Positions 52,948-61,805 of a stretch of 64,000 bases of DNA are shown piece after piece. Under the pieces are notes generated by a model, which was not told the origin of the DNA, ran no database searches, and worked only from the letters and a program-made list of their open reading frames with translations. The position numbers were made by a program, and so were the translations under genes. Source of the DNA: Ch128b sp964527925 (lineage in GTDB: Bacteria > Bacteroidota > Ignavibacteria > Ch128b); NCBI GenBank assembly GCA_964527925.1, contig CAZGQO010000005.1, positions 1 through 64,000 of the forward strand, in the 5' to 3' direction. Position 1 is the first letter of the stretch, and every line of letters starts with the position of its first letter.

Positions 52948-54000
52948 ATGAAGAAGAGTTTAATAGTTTTGTTTATAGTTTTTATAATGTGTGTTTCCGC
53001 CTGTCGAGAAAACGCATCGGAGACACAAATTCCAGAAATTCCACCAGATCAAACTGGACCCGTCCCTGAAGTATTAAAGAACAATGTAGTTTTATCTGGA
53101 ACCTTTTATTCTCCCTCAATCGATAACCGCAGGAGATTAAATCTTAGCGGAATTGTAATTACTGAAATCGGAATTGATTTATACGGAACGAATGATCCAC
53201 TGCAAAATATCTGGCTGGAAGTTGATGGAGTGAATAAAGGGATTCTTGTTAGAAGAGTTAGTCCCTCAAATCGATTGAAAGCTGATATTGTTTTTTGCGT
53301 TGATGTTTCAGGAAGTATGAATGAAGCAATAATTGATTCAATCATTAATACAATAACGATATTTGATGATTTTATTTATCGAAGAGGAATCGATGCGAGA
53401 TATGGCGGAGTTGGTTTTGTTGGAGATATTAGAGGTGTAAAATTATTGACTGATGATGTTGCCAATTTTAGAAGCTGGATGCAAGCGAAAAGATTTGTTG
53501 ATACAGCAACTCAGGTTTTGTTCCCTGCATTTGGTTCGTCTCATCTTTCTGAAAATCCAATCTCTGCAATTCGATATGCTGATAGCCTTTTTAGCTGGAG
53601 AACAGACGCACAAAAAGTTTTTATAGTCTTTACCGATGTACCAATCAAACCAAGTTCAAGAGAAGAGTGGTCACTGACCTGGATTAGGAATAATTTGAAA
53701 GGAAGGGGAATAGTTCACACAATTTTTGCATCTGATACTTCGAAGTACACAAATCTATGGTCCACTCCAAATTTATCCAATCAAAATCCAAAAGACCTTT
53801 CAAAAGTGACAGGCGGTGTTTATAAAATGTTGGTAGATGGAACAAAACTTCATCTCTTATATACATCAATTGTCGAATCTCTGATTTACAGTCACTCAAT
53901 TGATTTTATTACAGAGAGGGGAAGGAAAAATGTGAAGATAGTCGGTATGCTTTCACCAAATTATGACGGCAAGACAGAACTTGAAGTTGATTTTCCTTAA
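52948..54000 (+). CDS. VWA-domain lipoprotein
   Basis: A 350-residue lipoprotein; ATG 52948 is chosen because TGGAG lies just before it and it gives a normal lipoprotein signal (VSAC, Cys 19). After a beta-rich linker, a von Willebrand A domain runs from about residue 105, with the complete metal site start DVSGSMNE (DxSxS). VFIVFTDVP carries the later Asp/Thr positions. VWA domains bind protein partners through a divalent metal. No neighbouring operon partner: the next gene is convergent, so function is unknown. Confidence 0.88.
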   Translation: MKKSLIVLFIVFIMCVSACRENASETQIPEIPPDQTGPVPEVLKNNVVLSGTFYSPSIDNRRRLNLSGIVITEIGIDLYGTNDPLQNIWLEVDGVNKGILVRRVSPSNRLKADIVFCVDVSGSMNEAIIDSIINTITIFDDFIYRRGIDARYGGVGFVGDIRGVKLLTDDVANFRSWMQAKRFVDTATQVLFPAFGSSHLSENPISAIRYADSLFSWRTDAQKVFIVFTDVPIKPSSREEWSLTWIRNNLKGRGIVHTIFASDTSKYTNLWSTPNLSNQNPKDLSKVTGGVYKMLVDGTKLHLLYTSIVESLIYSHSIDFITERGRKNVKIVGMLSPNYDGKTELEVDFP

Positions 54001-54005
54001 TTCGA

Positions 54006-54839
54006 CTACGATACTGTTTCAATAATTTCTTTCAGCCATTTGAGAGTTTTCAGGATAAATCCAGGTCCATGGTGAGCGAAGAAATCATAAATAGTTGGTG
54101 TAATAAATAATTTGTCTTCCTTAATTGTTTTTAAGCTGCCAAATCTTTGACTTAACTTTTCTTTTAAGTTTTCTTTATCAGGTCTTTTTGAAAACATCTT
54201 AGGCTCATAAATGATAATGTCGGGATCAAGAATTTTTAAGTCATTATCTCTGGGAATCATCCATTCGACTGGTTCTGATCCAAAAATATTTTTTCCACCA
54301 ACGAAGTGAATTCCATCAGTAATGTAACTAAAAGCACCAAATGTAACTGGTCCACCAAGATCAATTTCAATGTAGACTTTGATTCTATCTTGAACTGATG
54401 GTACACTTAACTTGGTTAATTCATCTAAAAGTTTCAGCTGAAAATTTCTTGCTTCATCATAATATCCTGCCACTATTCCAGCTTCAACACAATTAGCAAT
54501 TAATTCAGAAAGTGTTGGCGGTAATCTGAGTGGATAAACGGGATACTTTTCGACAAGTTTTTTTATTAATTCGAGTTGATAGCCAGTTGTTGTAAAAATT
54601 AAATCGGGATTGATTTCATCAATAACTTTTTCTTTAAAAGAGTTGTAAGCACCGACAATTTTTTTCTCTCTTGCTTGAATTGGATGAACACAATAAACAC
54701 TTACACCTTTTATTTTATCTTCAATTTCCATTTCGAATAAAGCTTCAGTGATTGCAGGGCTAAAGGAAACAATTCTTTCACATTTTTCTGGGAGAAGAAG
54801 TTTCTGGTGAGTGATTTCGTTGTAGATTTCTCTTTTCAA
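54006..54839 (-). CDS. BtuF-like substrate-binding domain protein
   Basis: A 277-residue protein with the fold of the cobalamin/siderophore-binding proteins of ABC importers: ERIVSFSPAITEALFEM, NPDLIFTTTGYQ, and DPDIIIYEP near the C-terminus. It has no signal peptide, so unless it is exported another way it is cytoplasmic, unlike classical BtuF. Proteins of this kind are widely annotated as cobalamin-binding proteins. It is 12 bases downstream of uvrB on the same strand, so it is co-transcribed with a DNA repair gene; no permease or ATPase for B12 uptake is nearby. Confidence 0.8.
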   Translation of the reverse strand: MKREIYNEITHQKLLLPEKCERIVSFSPAITEALFEMEIEDKIKGVSVYCVHPIQAREKKIVGAYNSFKEKVIDEINPDLIFTTTGYQLELIKKLVEKYPVYPLRLPPTLSELIANCVEAGIVAGYYDEARNFQLKLLDELTKLSVPSVQDRIKVYIEIDLGGPVTFGAFSYITDGIHFVGGKNIFGSEPVEWMIPRDNDLKILDPDIIIYEPKMFSKRPDKENLKEKLSQRFGSLKTIKEDKLFITPTIYDFFAHHGPGFILKTLKWLKEIIETVS

Positions 54840-54851
54840 TATCTTCAGAAA

Positions 54852-56882
54852 TTATTCTTTAATTTTCAAACTTTCTTTAAGTCGTTGAATTTCATCTCTG
54901 ATAGCAGCAGCTTTTTCGAATTCAAAGTCTTTTGCTGCATTGTGCATTTCTACAGTAAGTTGATCAATAAGTTCTTGTTTTTGTTCAGGAGTTAGATGTT
55001 TGATGATAGGTTGAAGAGCAACAGTGAAGGAAGACTTTTTCCTTCCATAATCTTCTCGACCTTTTCGGACATCAGCAACAGCAGTTGTTGATAAAATTTC
55101 TTCCGTTGTTTTATAAATTGTTTTTGGTGTGATTCCATGTTTTTGATTGTATTCAATCTGTTTCTTTCTTCTGCGATCTGTTTCTTCAATCACTTTTCTC
55201 ATTGATTCGGTGATTTTATCTGCATACATAATAACCATACCGTTCACATTTCTTGCGGTTCTTCCAGCTACCTGAAGAAGTGATTTTTCGCTTCTTAAAA
55301 ATCCTTCTTTATCCGCATCAATTATTGCAACTAATGAAACTTCGGGCAAATCAAGACCTTCTCTCAAAAGATTTACTCCAACCAGAACATCAAAATCACC
55401 GAGTCTTAAATCTCTTAAAATCTCAACTCTTTCAAGTGAATCAATATCAGAATGAATATAACGAACTCGCACACCTAACTTGTCAAAGTAATCAGTCAGG
55501 TCTTCAGCCATTTTCTTAGTTAAAGTTGTAACTAAAACTCTCTCATTTCTTTCAGCACGAATTCTTACTTCATTCAACAAATCATCAATTTGATTTTTGA
55601 CTGGTCTGACTGAAATTGGTGGATCAAGCAAACCTGTTGGACGAATTACCTGTTCAACAACCACACCTTTACATTTTTCTAATTCATAATCACCAGGGGT
55701 TGCACTTACAAAAATTGCCTGATTGATTTTTTCTTCAAATTCTTCAAACTTCATTGGACGGTTATCAAGAGCCGAAGGAAGTCTGAATCCGTGTTCAACC
55801 AGAGTTTCTTTTCTTGCTCGATCACCATTATACATTCCACGAATTTGAGGAATTGTCACATGCGATTCATCAACGATCAATAAATAATCCTCAGGGAAAT
55901 AATCAAACAAAGTGTATGGTCTCGAACCTGGAGGACGACCATCAAGGTGTCTGGAATAATTTTCTATTCCGGAACAATAACCAATCTCTTTAATCATTTC
56001 GAGGTCAAATTTTGTTCTGGATTCGAGTCGTTGAGCTTCAAGAAATTTTCCCTGACTTCTTAATTCGTGAAGTCTTGGTTCCAATTCTTTTTCAATTGAT
56101 TTAATTGCTCTTCGAATTTGATCTTTGGGTGTGACGAAATACTTAGCCGGGTAAATAACATAGGAATTAACTTTTTCAAGAACTTTGCCTGTTAAGGGAT
56201 CAATAATTTTTAGTGATTCAATCTCGTCTCCCCAGAATTCGATTCGTATTGCTTGATCATCAAGAAATGCAGGTATTAAATCGATTGTCTCTCCTCTTAT
56301 TCTGAATGTACCTCGAGTGAATTCAACATCATTCCTTGTGTAGAAAATATCGACAAGTTTTTTCAAGAGTTCTTTTCTGTCTATTCGCATTCCCTGTTTA
56401 AGAATTACAACCTGGCTTGCGTATTCATGAGGTGCACCAATTCCGTAAATTGCACTGACAGAAGCAACGATAATTACATCTCGTCTGCCTTCAATTAAAG
56501 CTGTTGTGGCTTTCAATCGAAGTCTATCTATTTCATCATTAATAGAAAAATCTTTTTCGATGTAAGTATCTGTTGCAACTACATAAGCTTCAGGTTGATA
56601 GTAATCGTAATAACTAATAAAAAATTCTACAGCATTTTCGGGAAAGAAAGATTTGAATTCACCGTAAAGTTGTGCAGCTAAAGTTTTATTGTGAGATAGA
56701 ACCAGAGTTGGTTTATTCACTTGAGCGATTACATTGGAAATAGTAAAAGTTTTTCCACTGCCAGTAACTCCAAGAAGAGTCTGAAATTTTTCGCCTCGTT
56801 TAATTCCTTCAACAAGTTGCCTGATTGCTTCTGGTTGGTCGCCAGTCGGTTTTAGATTCGTTACTAACTTAAACTTTTCCAT
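54852..56882 (-). CDS. uvrB: excinuclease ABC subunit B
   Basis: A 676-residue DNA-repair helicase-like protein. Walker A GVTGSGKT at residues 38-45, the beta-hairpin SYYDYYQPEAYV, DESHVTIPQ, and HGFRLPSALDNRPM; the C-terminal helicase half has REGLDLPEVSLVAIIDADKEGFLRS. The UvrC-binding UVR motif (AAKDFEFEKAAAIRDEIQ) is complete at the end. It works with UvrA and UvrC in nucleotide excision repair. Length is normal. The 421-base region upstream separates it from sdhC. Confidence 0.97.
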   Translation of the reverse strand: MEKFKLVTNLKPTGDQPEAIRQLVEGIKRGEKFQTLLGVTGSGKTFTISNVIAQVNKPTLVLSHNKTLAAQLYGEFKSFFPENAVEFFISYYDYYQPEAYVVATDTYIEKDFSINDEIDRLRLKATTALIEGRRDVIIVASVSAIYGIGAPHEYASQVVILKQGMRIDRKELLKKLVDIFYTRNDVEFTRGTFRIRGETIDLIPAFLDDQAIRIEFWGDEIESLKIIDPLTGKVLEKVNSYVIYPAKYFVTPKDQIRRAIKSIEKELEPRLHELRSQGKFLEAQRLESRTKFDLEMIKEIGYCSGIENYSRHLDGRPPGSRPYTLFDYFPEDYLLIVDESHVTIPQIRGMYNGDRARKETLVEHGFRLPSALDNRPMKFEEFEEKINQAIFVSATPGDYELEKCKGVVVEQVIRPTGLLDPPISVRPVKNQIDDLLNEVRIRAERNERVLVTTLTKKMAEDLTDYFDKLGVRVRYIHSDIDSLERVEILRDLRLGDFDVLVGVNLLREGLDLPEVSLVAIIDADKEGFLRSEKSLLQVAGRTARNVNGMVIMYADKITESMRKVIEETDRRRKKQIEYNQKHGITPKTIYKTTEEILSTTAVADVRKGREDYGRKKSSFTVALQPIIKHLTPEQKQELIDQLTVEMHNAAKDFEFEKAAAIRDEIQRLKESLKIKE

Positions 56883-57303
56883 AGGTTTTGCTGGTCTTTC
56901 ATTTCAATTTATATTTTTTGATTGAATTATAAAATTTCCCGGAATCTTATAAACATAAATCGGTCAATTGGTTTCAAGTGTATATTACAAGAATGAAATA
57001 ATTGATGATTAGATAAAATTGAAAGAAAAATAATAATTCTGGTTATGAATTATTTTTGAAAAAAGAGAATTTATGAGATATCAAATGTTTGATGTAATAT
57101 GGTCTTAAAAGGAAAGAGAACATGATTTCATCTTTTAAATCGTAATAAATTGAAGGAGAAGCATTTATCATTAATTGATTTTATTTCACTCCTTTTCTAA
57201 TTTGAATTTGAAATGATTCGTAATACAGCTACAATTCACAAAAATAACAAGCTTTCACTCCCAAAAGGTACTTCATCCACAAATTTTAAGAAGGAGATTT
57301 TTA
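56883..57303. other. divergent intergenic region between uvrB and sdhC
   Basis: A 421-base gap. It should hold the promoters of uvrB and the sdh operon. A small palindrome lies at 57080-57093 and the sdhC ribosome site (AAGGAG) at about 57291. A 45-codon frame starting near 57211 overlaps sdhC out of frame and looks like noise. Confidence 0.4.
57080..57093. promoter_or_regulatory. palindrome upstream of the sdh operon
   Basis: ATCAAA and TTTGAT around TG. It could be a regulator site for the succinate dehydrogenase operon; it does not match the usual Fnr or Crp half-sites. Confidence 0.25.
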
Positions 57304-57975
57304 ATGGGCTGGTTTTTTTCGACCTTCAACTATTCTGTCGGTAAGAAACTTTTAATGGCTCTTACCGGATTTTTTCTGATTCTCTTTTTATGTATTCACC
57401 TTTTTGGTAATACTTTTCTTTATTTCGGGCGGGATGCTTTCAACGGTTATGTTCATTTATTGAATGAAACAGATCTTGTATACATCATTAGATTTATTGA
57501 AATAATTCTTGTACTTGGATTTGTTTTTCACATCTGGGATGGAATCAGATTGTGGTGGCAAAATAGAAAAGCTCGTCCGGTCAAATATCATGTGAAAGTT
57601 GTCGATCCAAAATCAACCTGGACTTCTCGAAATATGATTTACTCTGCATTAATAATTTTTGTTTTTTTGATAATTCATCTCAGGAATTTCTGGTATGAGT
57701 TTAAATACGGACCAAAAACTGAAAACATTACTGATTATGATATAGTTGTAAAAACTTTTCAAGAACCAGTATATATGATTTTTTATTTAGTATCGATGGT
57801 TTTTCTTTTCCTTCATTTGCATCATGGATTTCAAAGTGCATTTCAAACGCTTGGTTTAAATCATAAAAAATATACACCTTTCATTGTCTGGTTTGGAAGA
57901 ATCTTCGCATTAGTTATTTCACTTGGTTTTGCTTCATTTCCTATTTATTTCTTCTTTTTTTATGGAGGTAATTAA
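57304..57975 (+). CDS. sdhC: succinate dehydrogenase/fumarate reductase cytochrome b subunit
   Basis: A 223-residue membrane protein with about five hydrophobic segments, the single membrane anchor of the B-type enzyme (Bacteroidota/Wolinella/Bacillus kind) that binds two haems b. Histidines that may bind haem sit in FLCIHLFGN, HIWDGIRLW, LIIHLRNF and FLHLHHGFQS. It passes electrons between quinone and the soluble subunits. GGAG precedes the ATG. The flavoprotein gene starts two bases after its stop. Confidence 0.93.
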   Translation: MGWFFSTFNYSVGKKLLMALTGFFLILFLCIHLFGNTFLYFGRDAFNGYVHLLNETDLVYIIRFIEIILVLGFVFHIWDGIRLWWQNRKARPVKYHVKVVDPKSTWTSRNMIYSALIIFVFLIIHLRNFWYEFKYGPKTENITDYDIVVKTFQEPVYMIFYLVSMVFLFLHLHHGFQSAFQTLGLNHKKYTPFIVWFGRIFALVISLGFASFPIYFFFFYGGN

Positions 57976-57977
57976 TC

Positions 57978-59888
57978 ATGGCATTAGAATCTAAAATTCC
58001 AGCTGGTCCTATTCAGGAAAAATGGACAAATCACAAATTCAATCTTAAACTTGTCAGTCCAATAAATAAACGAAAATATGATATCATCGTAGTTGGAACA
58101 GGACTCGCAGGCGCATCTGCCGCAGCATCGTTAGCTGAACTTGGTTATAATGTTATTGTTCTAACTTTTCATGATAGTCCCCGAAGAGCCCACAGCATTG
58201 CAGCTCAAGGTGGAATCAACGCAGCGAAAAATTATCCAAATGACAATGACAGCATCTATCGATTATTTTATGATACATTGAAAGGTGGTGACTATCGAGC
58301 AAGAGAAGCAAATGTTTATCGACTGGCTGAAGTTAGTAATAATATAATTGATCAATGTGTTGCTCAAGGAGTTCCATTTGCAAGAGAGTATGGTGGATTG
58401 CTTGATAATCGGTCTTTTGGTGGTGCGCAGCTTTCAAGAACTTTTTATGCAAGAGGTCAAACAGGTCAACAATTACTGCTTGGTGCTTACAGCGCTTTAA
58501 GTCGTCAGGTTGGTTTAGGAAGAATAAAACTTTTTACAAGACGAGAAATGCTTAGTCTTGTTGTGATTGATGGAATGGCTCGAGGTGTTGTCGCAAGAAA
58601 TTTAGTAACTGGTGAACTTGAAAGATTCGCTGGACATGCTGTTGTTCTTGCAACTGGCGGTTACTCGAGAGTATTTTATCTTTCAACAAATGCGATGAAC
58701 TGTAACGCAACTGCAATCTGGCGTGCTCATAAAAAAGGTGCGTTCTTTGGTAATCCGTGTTTTACTCAGATTCATCCAACAAGTCTTCCACTTCACGGTG
58801 AACAGCAATCCAAACTCACTTTGATGAGTGAAAGTCTTAGAAACGATGGTAGAGTTTGGGTTCCAAAACAAAAAGGAGACAAACGTCATCCTAACGATAT
58901 ACCTGAGGAGGAAAGAGATTATTATCTCGAAAGAATGTATCCATCATATGGAAACTTAACTCCAAGAGATATCGCATCTCGTGCAGCAAAGAGAATGTGT
59001 GATGAGGGTTACGGAGTCGGTGAAACTGGTCAAGCTGTTTATCTCGATTTTTCTGATGCAATTAAACGACTTGGAAAAAAAGTTATTGAAGAAAGATATG
59101 GCAATCTCTTTCAAATGTACGAGATGATTACTGGTGAAAATCCTTATGAAGTTCCAATGAAAATTTATCCAGCACCACATTATACAATGGGAGGACTCTG
59201 GGTTGATTATAATTTGATGAGTACCATTTCTGGATTGTATGTAATTGGTGAAGCAAACTTTTCTGATCACGGAGCAAACAGATTGGGTGCAAGTGCATTG
59301 ATGCAGGGACTTGCAGATGGTTATTTTATTCTTCCTTATACAATTGGTGATTATCTCGTTTCACATAAATTCACTCCTGTAAAAACTGATCATGAGGAAT
59401 TTGAGAAAGAAGAAAAGGTACAGAAAGATTTAATCAAACGATTGATGTCAATCAATGGGAAACGAACAGTTGATGATATCCACAAACAGCTTGGAAAAAT
59501 TATGTGGGATTATGTGGGAATGGCAAGGAATGAGCAAGGACTTAAGAAGGCAATTCAATTAATCAGAGAATTAAGAGAAGAGTTCTGGAAAAATGTGAAA
59601 ATTCCTGGAAGTGATATGGACTTAAATCAAACTCTTGAAAGAGCAGGACGAGTTGCTGATTTCCTCGAACTCGGTGAACTGATGGCGATTGATGCATTAC
59701 ACAGAAATGAATCTTGCGGTGGCCATTTCAGAGAAGAATATCAAACTGAAGATGGCGAAGCAAAACGAGATGATGAAAACTTCGCTTATGTTGCTGCATG
59801 GGAATTTAAAGATGTTGGTGATTGGGTACTTCACAAAGAACCACTTGTATTTGAATATGTCAAACCATCCACAAGGAGTTATAAATAA
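57978..59888 (+). CDS. sdhA: succinate dehydrogenase/fumarate reductase flavoprotein
   Basis: A 636-residue FAD subunit holding the succinate/fumarate site. Nucleotide-binding VVGTGLAGASAAASLAELGY; HSIAAQGGINAAKNY with the histidine that covalently binds FAD; HPTSLPLHGE and RDIASRAAKRM at the active site; GANRLGASALMQGLADGYF near the substrate arginine. B-type enzymes can run either way; in an organism with a cytochrome-based respiration it may oxidise succinate, in fermentation or fumarate respiration it may reduce fumarate. A GGAGG site precedes its ATG. Confidence 0.97.
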   Translation: MALESKIPAGPIQEKWTNHKFNLKLVSPINKRKYDIIVVGTGLAGASAAASLAELGYNVIVLTFHDSPRRAHSIAAQGGINAAKNYPNDNDSIYRLFYDTLKGGDYRAREANVYRLAEVSNNIIDQCVAQGVPFAREYGGLLDNRSFGGAQLSRTFYARGQTGQQLLLGAYSALSRQVGLGRIKLFTRREMLSLVVIDGMARGVVARNLVTGELERFAGHAVVLATGGYSRVFYLSTNAMNCNATAIWRAHKKGAFFGNPCFTQIHPTSLPLHGEQQSKLTLMSESLRNDGRVWVPKQKGDKRHPNDIPEEERDYYLERMYPSYGNLTPRDIASRAAKRMCDEGYGVGETGQAVYLDFSDAIKRLGKKVIEERYGNLFQMYEMITGENPYEVPMKIYPAPHYTMGGLWVDYNLMSTISGLYVIGEANFSDHGANRLGASALMQGLADGYFILPYTIGDYLVSHKFTPVKTDHEEFEKEEKVQKDLIKRLMSINGKRTVDDIHKQLGKIMWDYVGMARNEQGLKKAIQLIRELREEFWKNVKIPGSDMDLNQTLERAGRVADFLELGELMAIDALHRNESCGGHFREEYQTEDGEAKRDDENFAYVAAWEFKDVGDWVLHKEPLVFEYVKPSTRSYK

Positions 59889-60658
59889 TGAGTACAGGTA
59901 AATTGAATTTGACTTTAATAGTCTGGCGGCAGGCTGGACCAAATGCAAAAGGTGAATTTGTAACTTACCACGCAAAAAACATTTCTACCGATGCTTCATT
60001 TCTTGAAATGCTGGATATCGTCAACGAAGAACTCGAAGCTAAAGGTGAAGACCCCATCGCATTCGAACACGATTGCCGTGAAGGTATTTGTGGTACTTGT
60101 GGAATGGTTATTAATGGCAGACCGCATGGACCTTTGCAAGGAATTACGACCTGTCAATTGCACATGAGACATTTCAAAGATGGTGATGTAATCTACATCG
60201 AACCATTCAGAGCAAAAGCTTTTCCAGTGATTAAAGATTTAATTGTTGATAGAAGTGCATTTGATAAAATTATTCAAGCAGGTGGATTTATTTCTGTTAA
60301 TACTGGAAGTGCACCAGAAGCTAATTCAATTTCAGTGAAGAAAGAAAATGCTGAGCTTGCAATGGATGCAGCTGCCTGCATTGGCTGTGGTGCCTGTGTT
60401 GCTGCCTGTCCAAATGCTTCCGCTATGCTTTTTGTAAGTGCGAAAATTTCTCATCTAGCATTATTACCGCAGGGTCTGCCTGAAAGAGAAATTCGTGTGC
60501 AGCGAATGGTTGCAAAGATGGATGAACTCGGTTTTGGAAATTGTTCTAATGTTGGTGCCTGCGAAGCTGAATGTCCAAAAGAAATCAAGATTACAAATAT
60601 CGCTCGATTGAATAGAGAATTTTATCGCACAAGATTTTTATCGAATGTAGAAGAATAG
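59888..60658 (+). CDS. sdhB: succinate dehydrogenase/fumarate reductase iron-sulfur subunit
   Basis: A 256-residue subunit with three clusters. The [2Fe-2S] site lies in DCREGICGTCG and a later TCQLH; a ferredoxin-type C-terminal domain has CIGCGACVAACPNAS and CSNVGACEAECPKEI for the [4Fe-4S] and [3Fe-4S] clusters. It carries electrons between the flavin and the membrane subunit. The start overlaps the flavoprotein stop by one base (TAATG). It is the last gene of the operon, ended by a good terminator. Confidence 0.96.
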   Translation: MSTGKLNLTLIVWRQAGPNAKGEFVTYHAKNISTDASFLEMLDIVNEELEAKGEDPIAFEHDCREGICGTCGMVINGRPHGPLQGITTCQLHMRHFKDGDVIYIEPFRAKAFPVIKDLIVDRSAFDKIIQAGGFISVNTGSAPEANSISVKKENAELAMDAAACIGCGACVAACPNASAMLFVSAKISHLALLPQGLPEREIRVQRMVAKMDELGFGNCSNVGACEAECPKEIKITNIARLNREFYRTRFLSNVEE

Positions 60659-60691
60659 TTCTAAACCAAAAAAATAATTTTGAATGTTTTC

Positions 60692-60736
60692 AATCCGGTG
60701 GCTTTACAACCTCAAATTCAAAGTCACCGGATTTTT
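60692..60736 (+). terminator. terminator of the sdh operon
   Basis: AATCCGGTGGCTTT (60692-60705) pairs with AAAGTCACCGGATT (60720-60733), 14 base pairs with one G-U, 14-base loop, then a T run. Confidence 0.85.
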
Positions 60737-60856
60737 CATTAACAAAATTTAGTCTGCAATTATTTGAAAAAGTCTCTTATTAGTTGTTCAAAGCATGACT
60801 CTTAATTAAATTAAGTTTAATTTAAAAATAATTTTATAAAATCAAGATCAGCAAAT

Positions 60857-61630
60857 ATGGTTGCAAATTTTTTTGATAAACTCGGGAAGAAGGTTTTAAG
60901 CTTTCTTGAAGAATTCGGTGAGATAAGTATACTTTTTTTCAAGATTCATTTCCATCTAAATAGAGTTTTCAGAGATCGAAGATTGATTTTAAGGCAGATG
61001 GAACATATTGGCGTCGATTCAATTCCACTCGTTGTAGTTATAGCTATTTTCACAGGTGCAGTTTCTGCTTGGCAAGCTGCATATCAATTAAAAGGACTCG
61101 CACCACTTTCATTTATTGGTGGGGCAACTGTTAGAGCTGTTATAACTGAGTTAGGTCCTGTACTAACTGGAATTGTTATTGCCGGCAGAGTTGGTGCATC
61201 TATTGCTGCAGAACTTGGAACGATGAAAGTCACTGAACAAATTGATGCACTTGAAGCGATGTCAATAAATCCAGTTCGATACCTGGCAATGCCGAGATAT
61301 CTTGCATCATTAATCATGATGCCTTTACTGGTAATTTTTGCTAATGTAATTGCAACATTCGGTTCATTTATTGTCTCAAATATTTTTCTAGATATTTCTC
61401 CAAATGTTTATGTGGAATCTGTCCGAAGTTTCTTTTCCACAACAGATTTTATTTATGGAATTGTGAAGGCCACATTTTTTGGTTCAGTTACAGCATTGAT
61501 TGGTTGTCATATTGGCTTTAAAACTGAAGGTGGTGCTGAAGGAGTGGGACTCTCAACTATCCGTTCTTTCGTTTTATCAGCTGCTACAATCTTAATTCTT
61601 GATTATGTACTCTGGAATTTGTTCTTCTGA
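60857..61630 (+). CDS. MlaE/YrbE-type ABC permease
   Basis: A 257-residue membrane protein of the MlaE family, with five or so hydrophobic segments and the conserved ELGPVLTGIVIAGRVGASIAAELGTMKVTEQIDALEAM core. In E. coli MlaE moves phospholipids between membranes together with an MlaF ATPase and an MlaD substrate-binding protein. Here no ATPase or MCE-domain gene lies next to it; the following genes encode a type I ABC exporter. It has its own gap on either side, so it is a separate unit whose partners must be elsewhere. Confidence 0.92.
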   Translation: MVANFFDKLGKKVLSFLEEFGEISILFFKIHFHLNRVFRDRRLILRQMEHIGVDSIPLVVVIAIFTGAVSAWQAAYQLKGLAPLSFIGGATVRAVITELGPVLTGIVIAGRVGASIAAELGTMKVTEQIDALEAMSINPVRYLAMPRYLASLIMMPLLVIFANVIATFGSFIVSNIFLDISPNVYVESVRSFFSTTDFIYGIVKATFFGSVTALIGCHIGFKTEGGAEGVGLSTIRSFVLSAATILILDYVLWNLFF

Positions 61631-61805
61631 TGATTTTGTCTGAGATGAATTTTTTTGATTCAATATTTTCATAAAGAGTCTTGAAAGGCAACAATCAGGA
61701 AATTTTATCCGGGTAATTCAAAAATTAAATTTTAGAGGATTTATTTATTCATTGTAGTTCAAATTATTCTAAATTAGATTTGTGTCTATTTAATGAAGTG
61801 ATAAA

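Noticed and set aside
57211..57348. 45-codon frame overlapping the start of sdhC
   Set aside because: It crosses the sdhC ribosome site and start out of frame, and its translation has no recognisable features.
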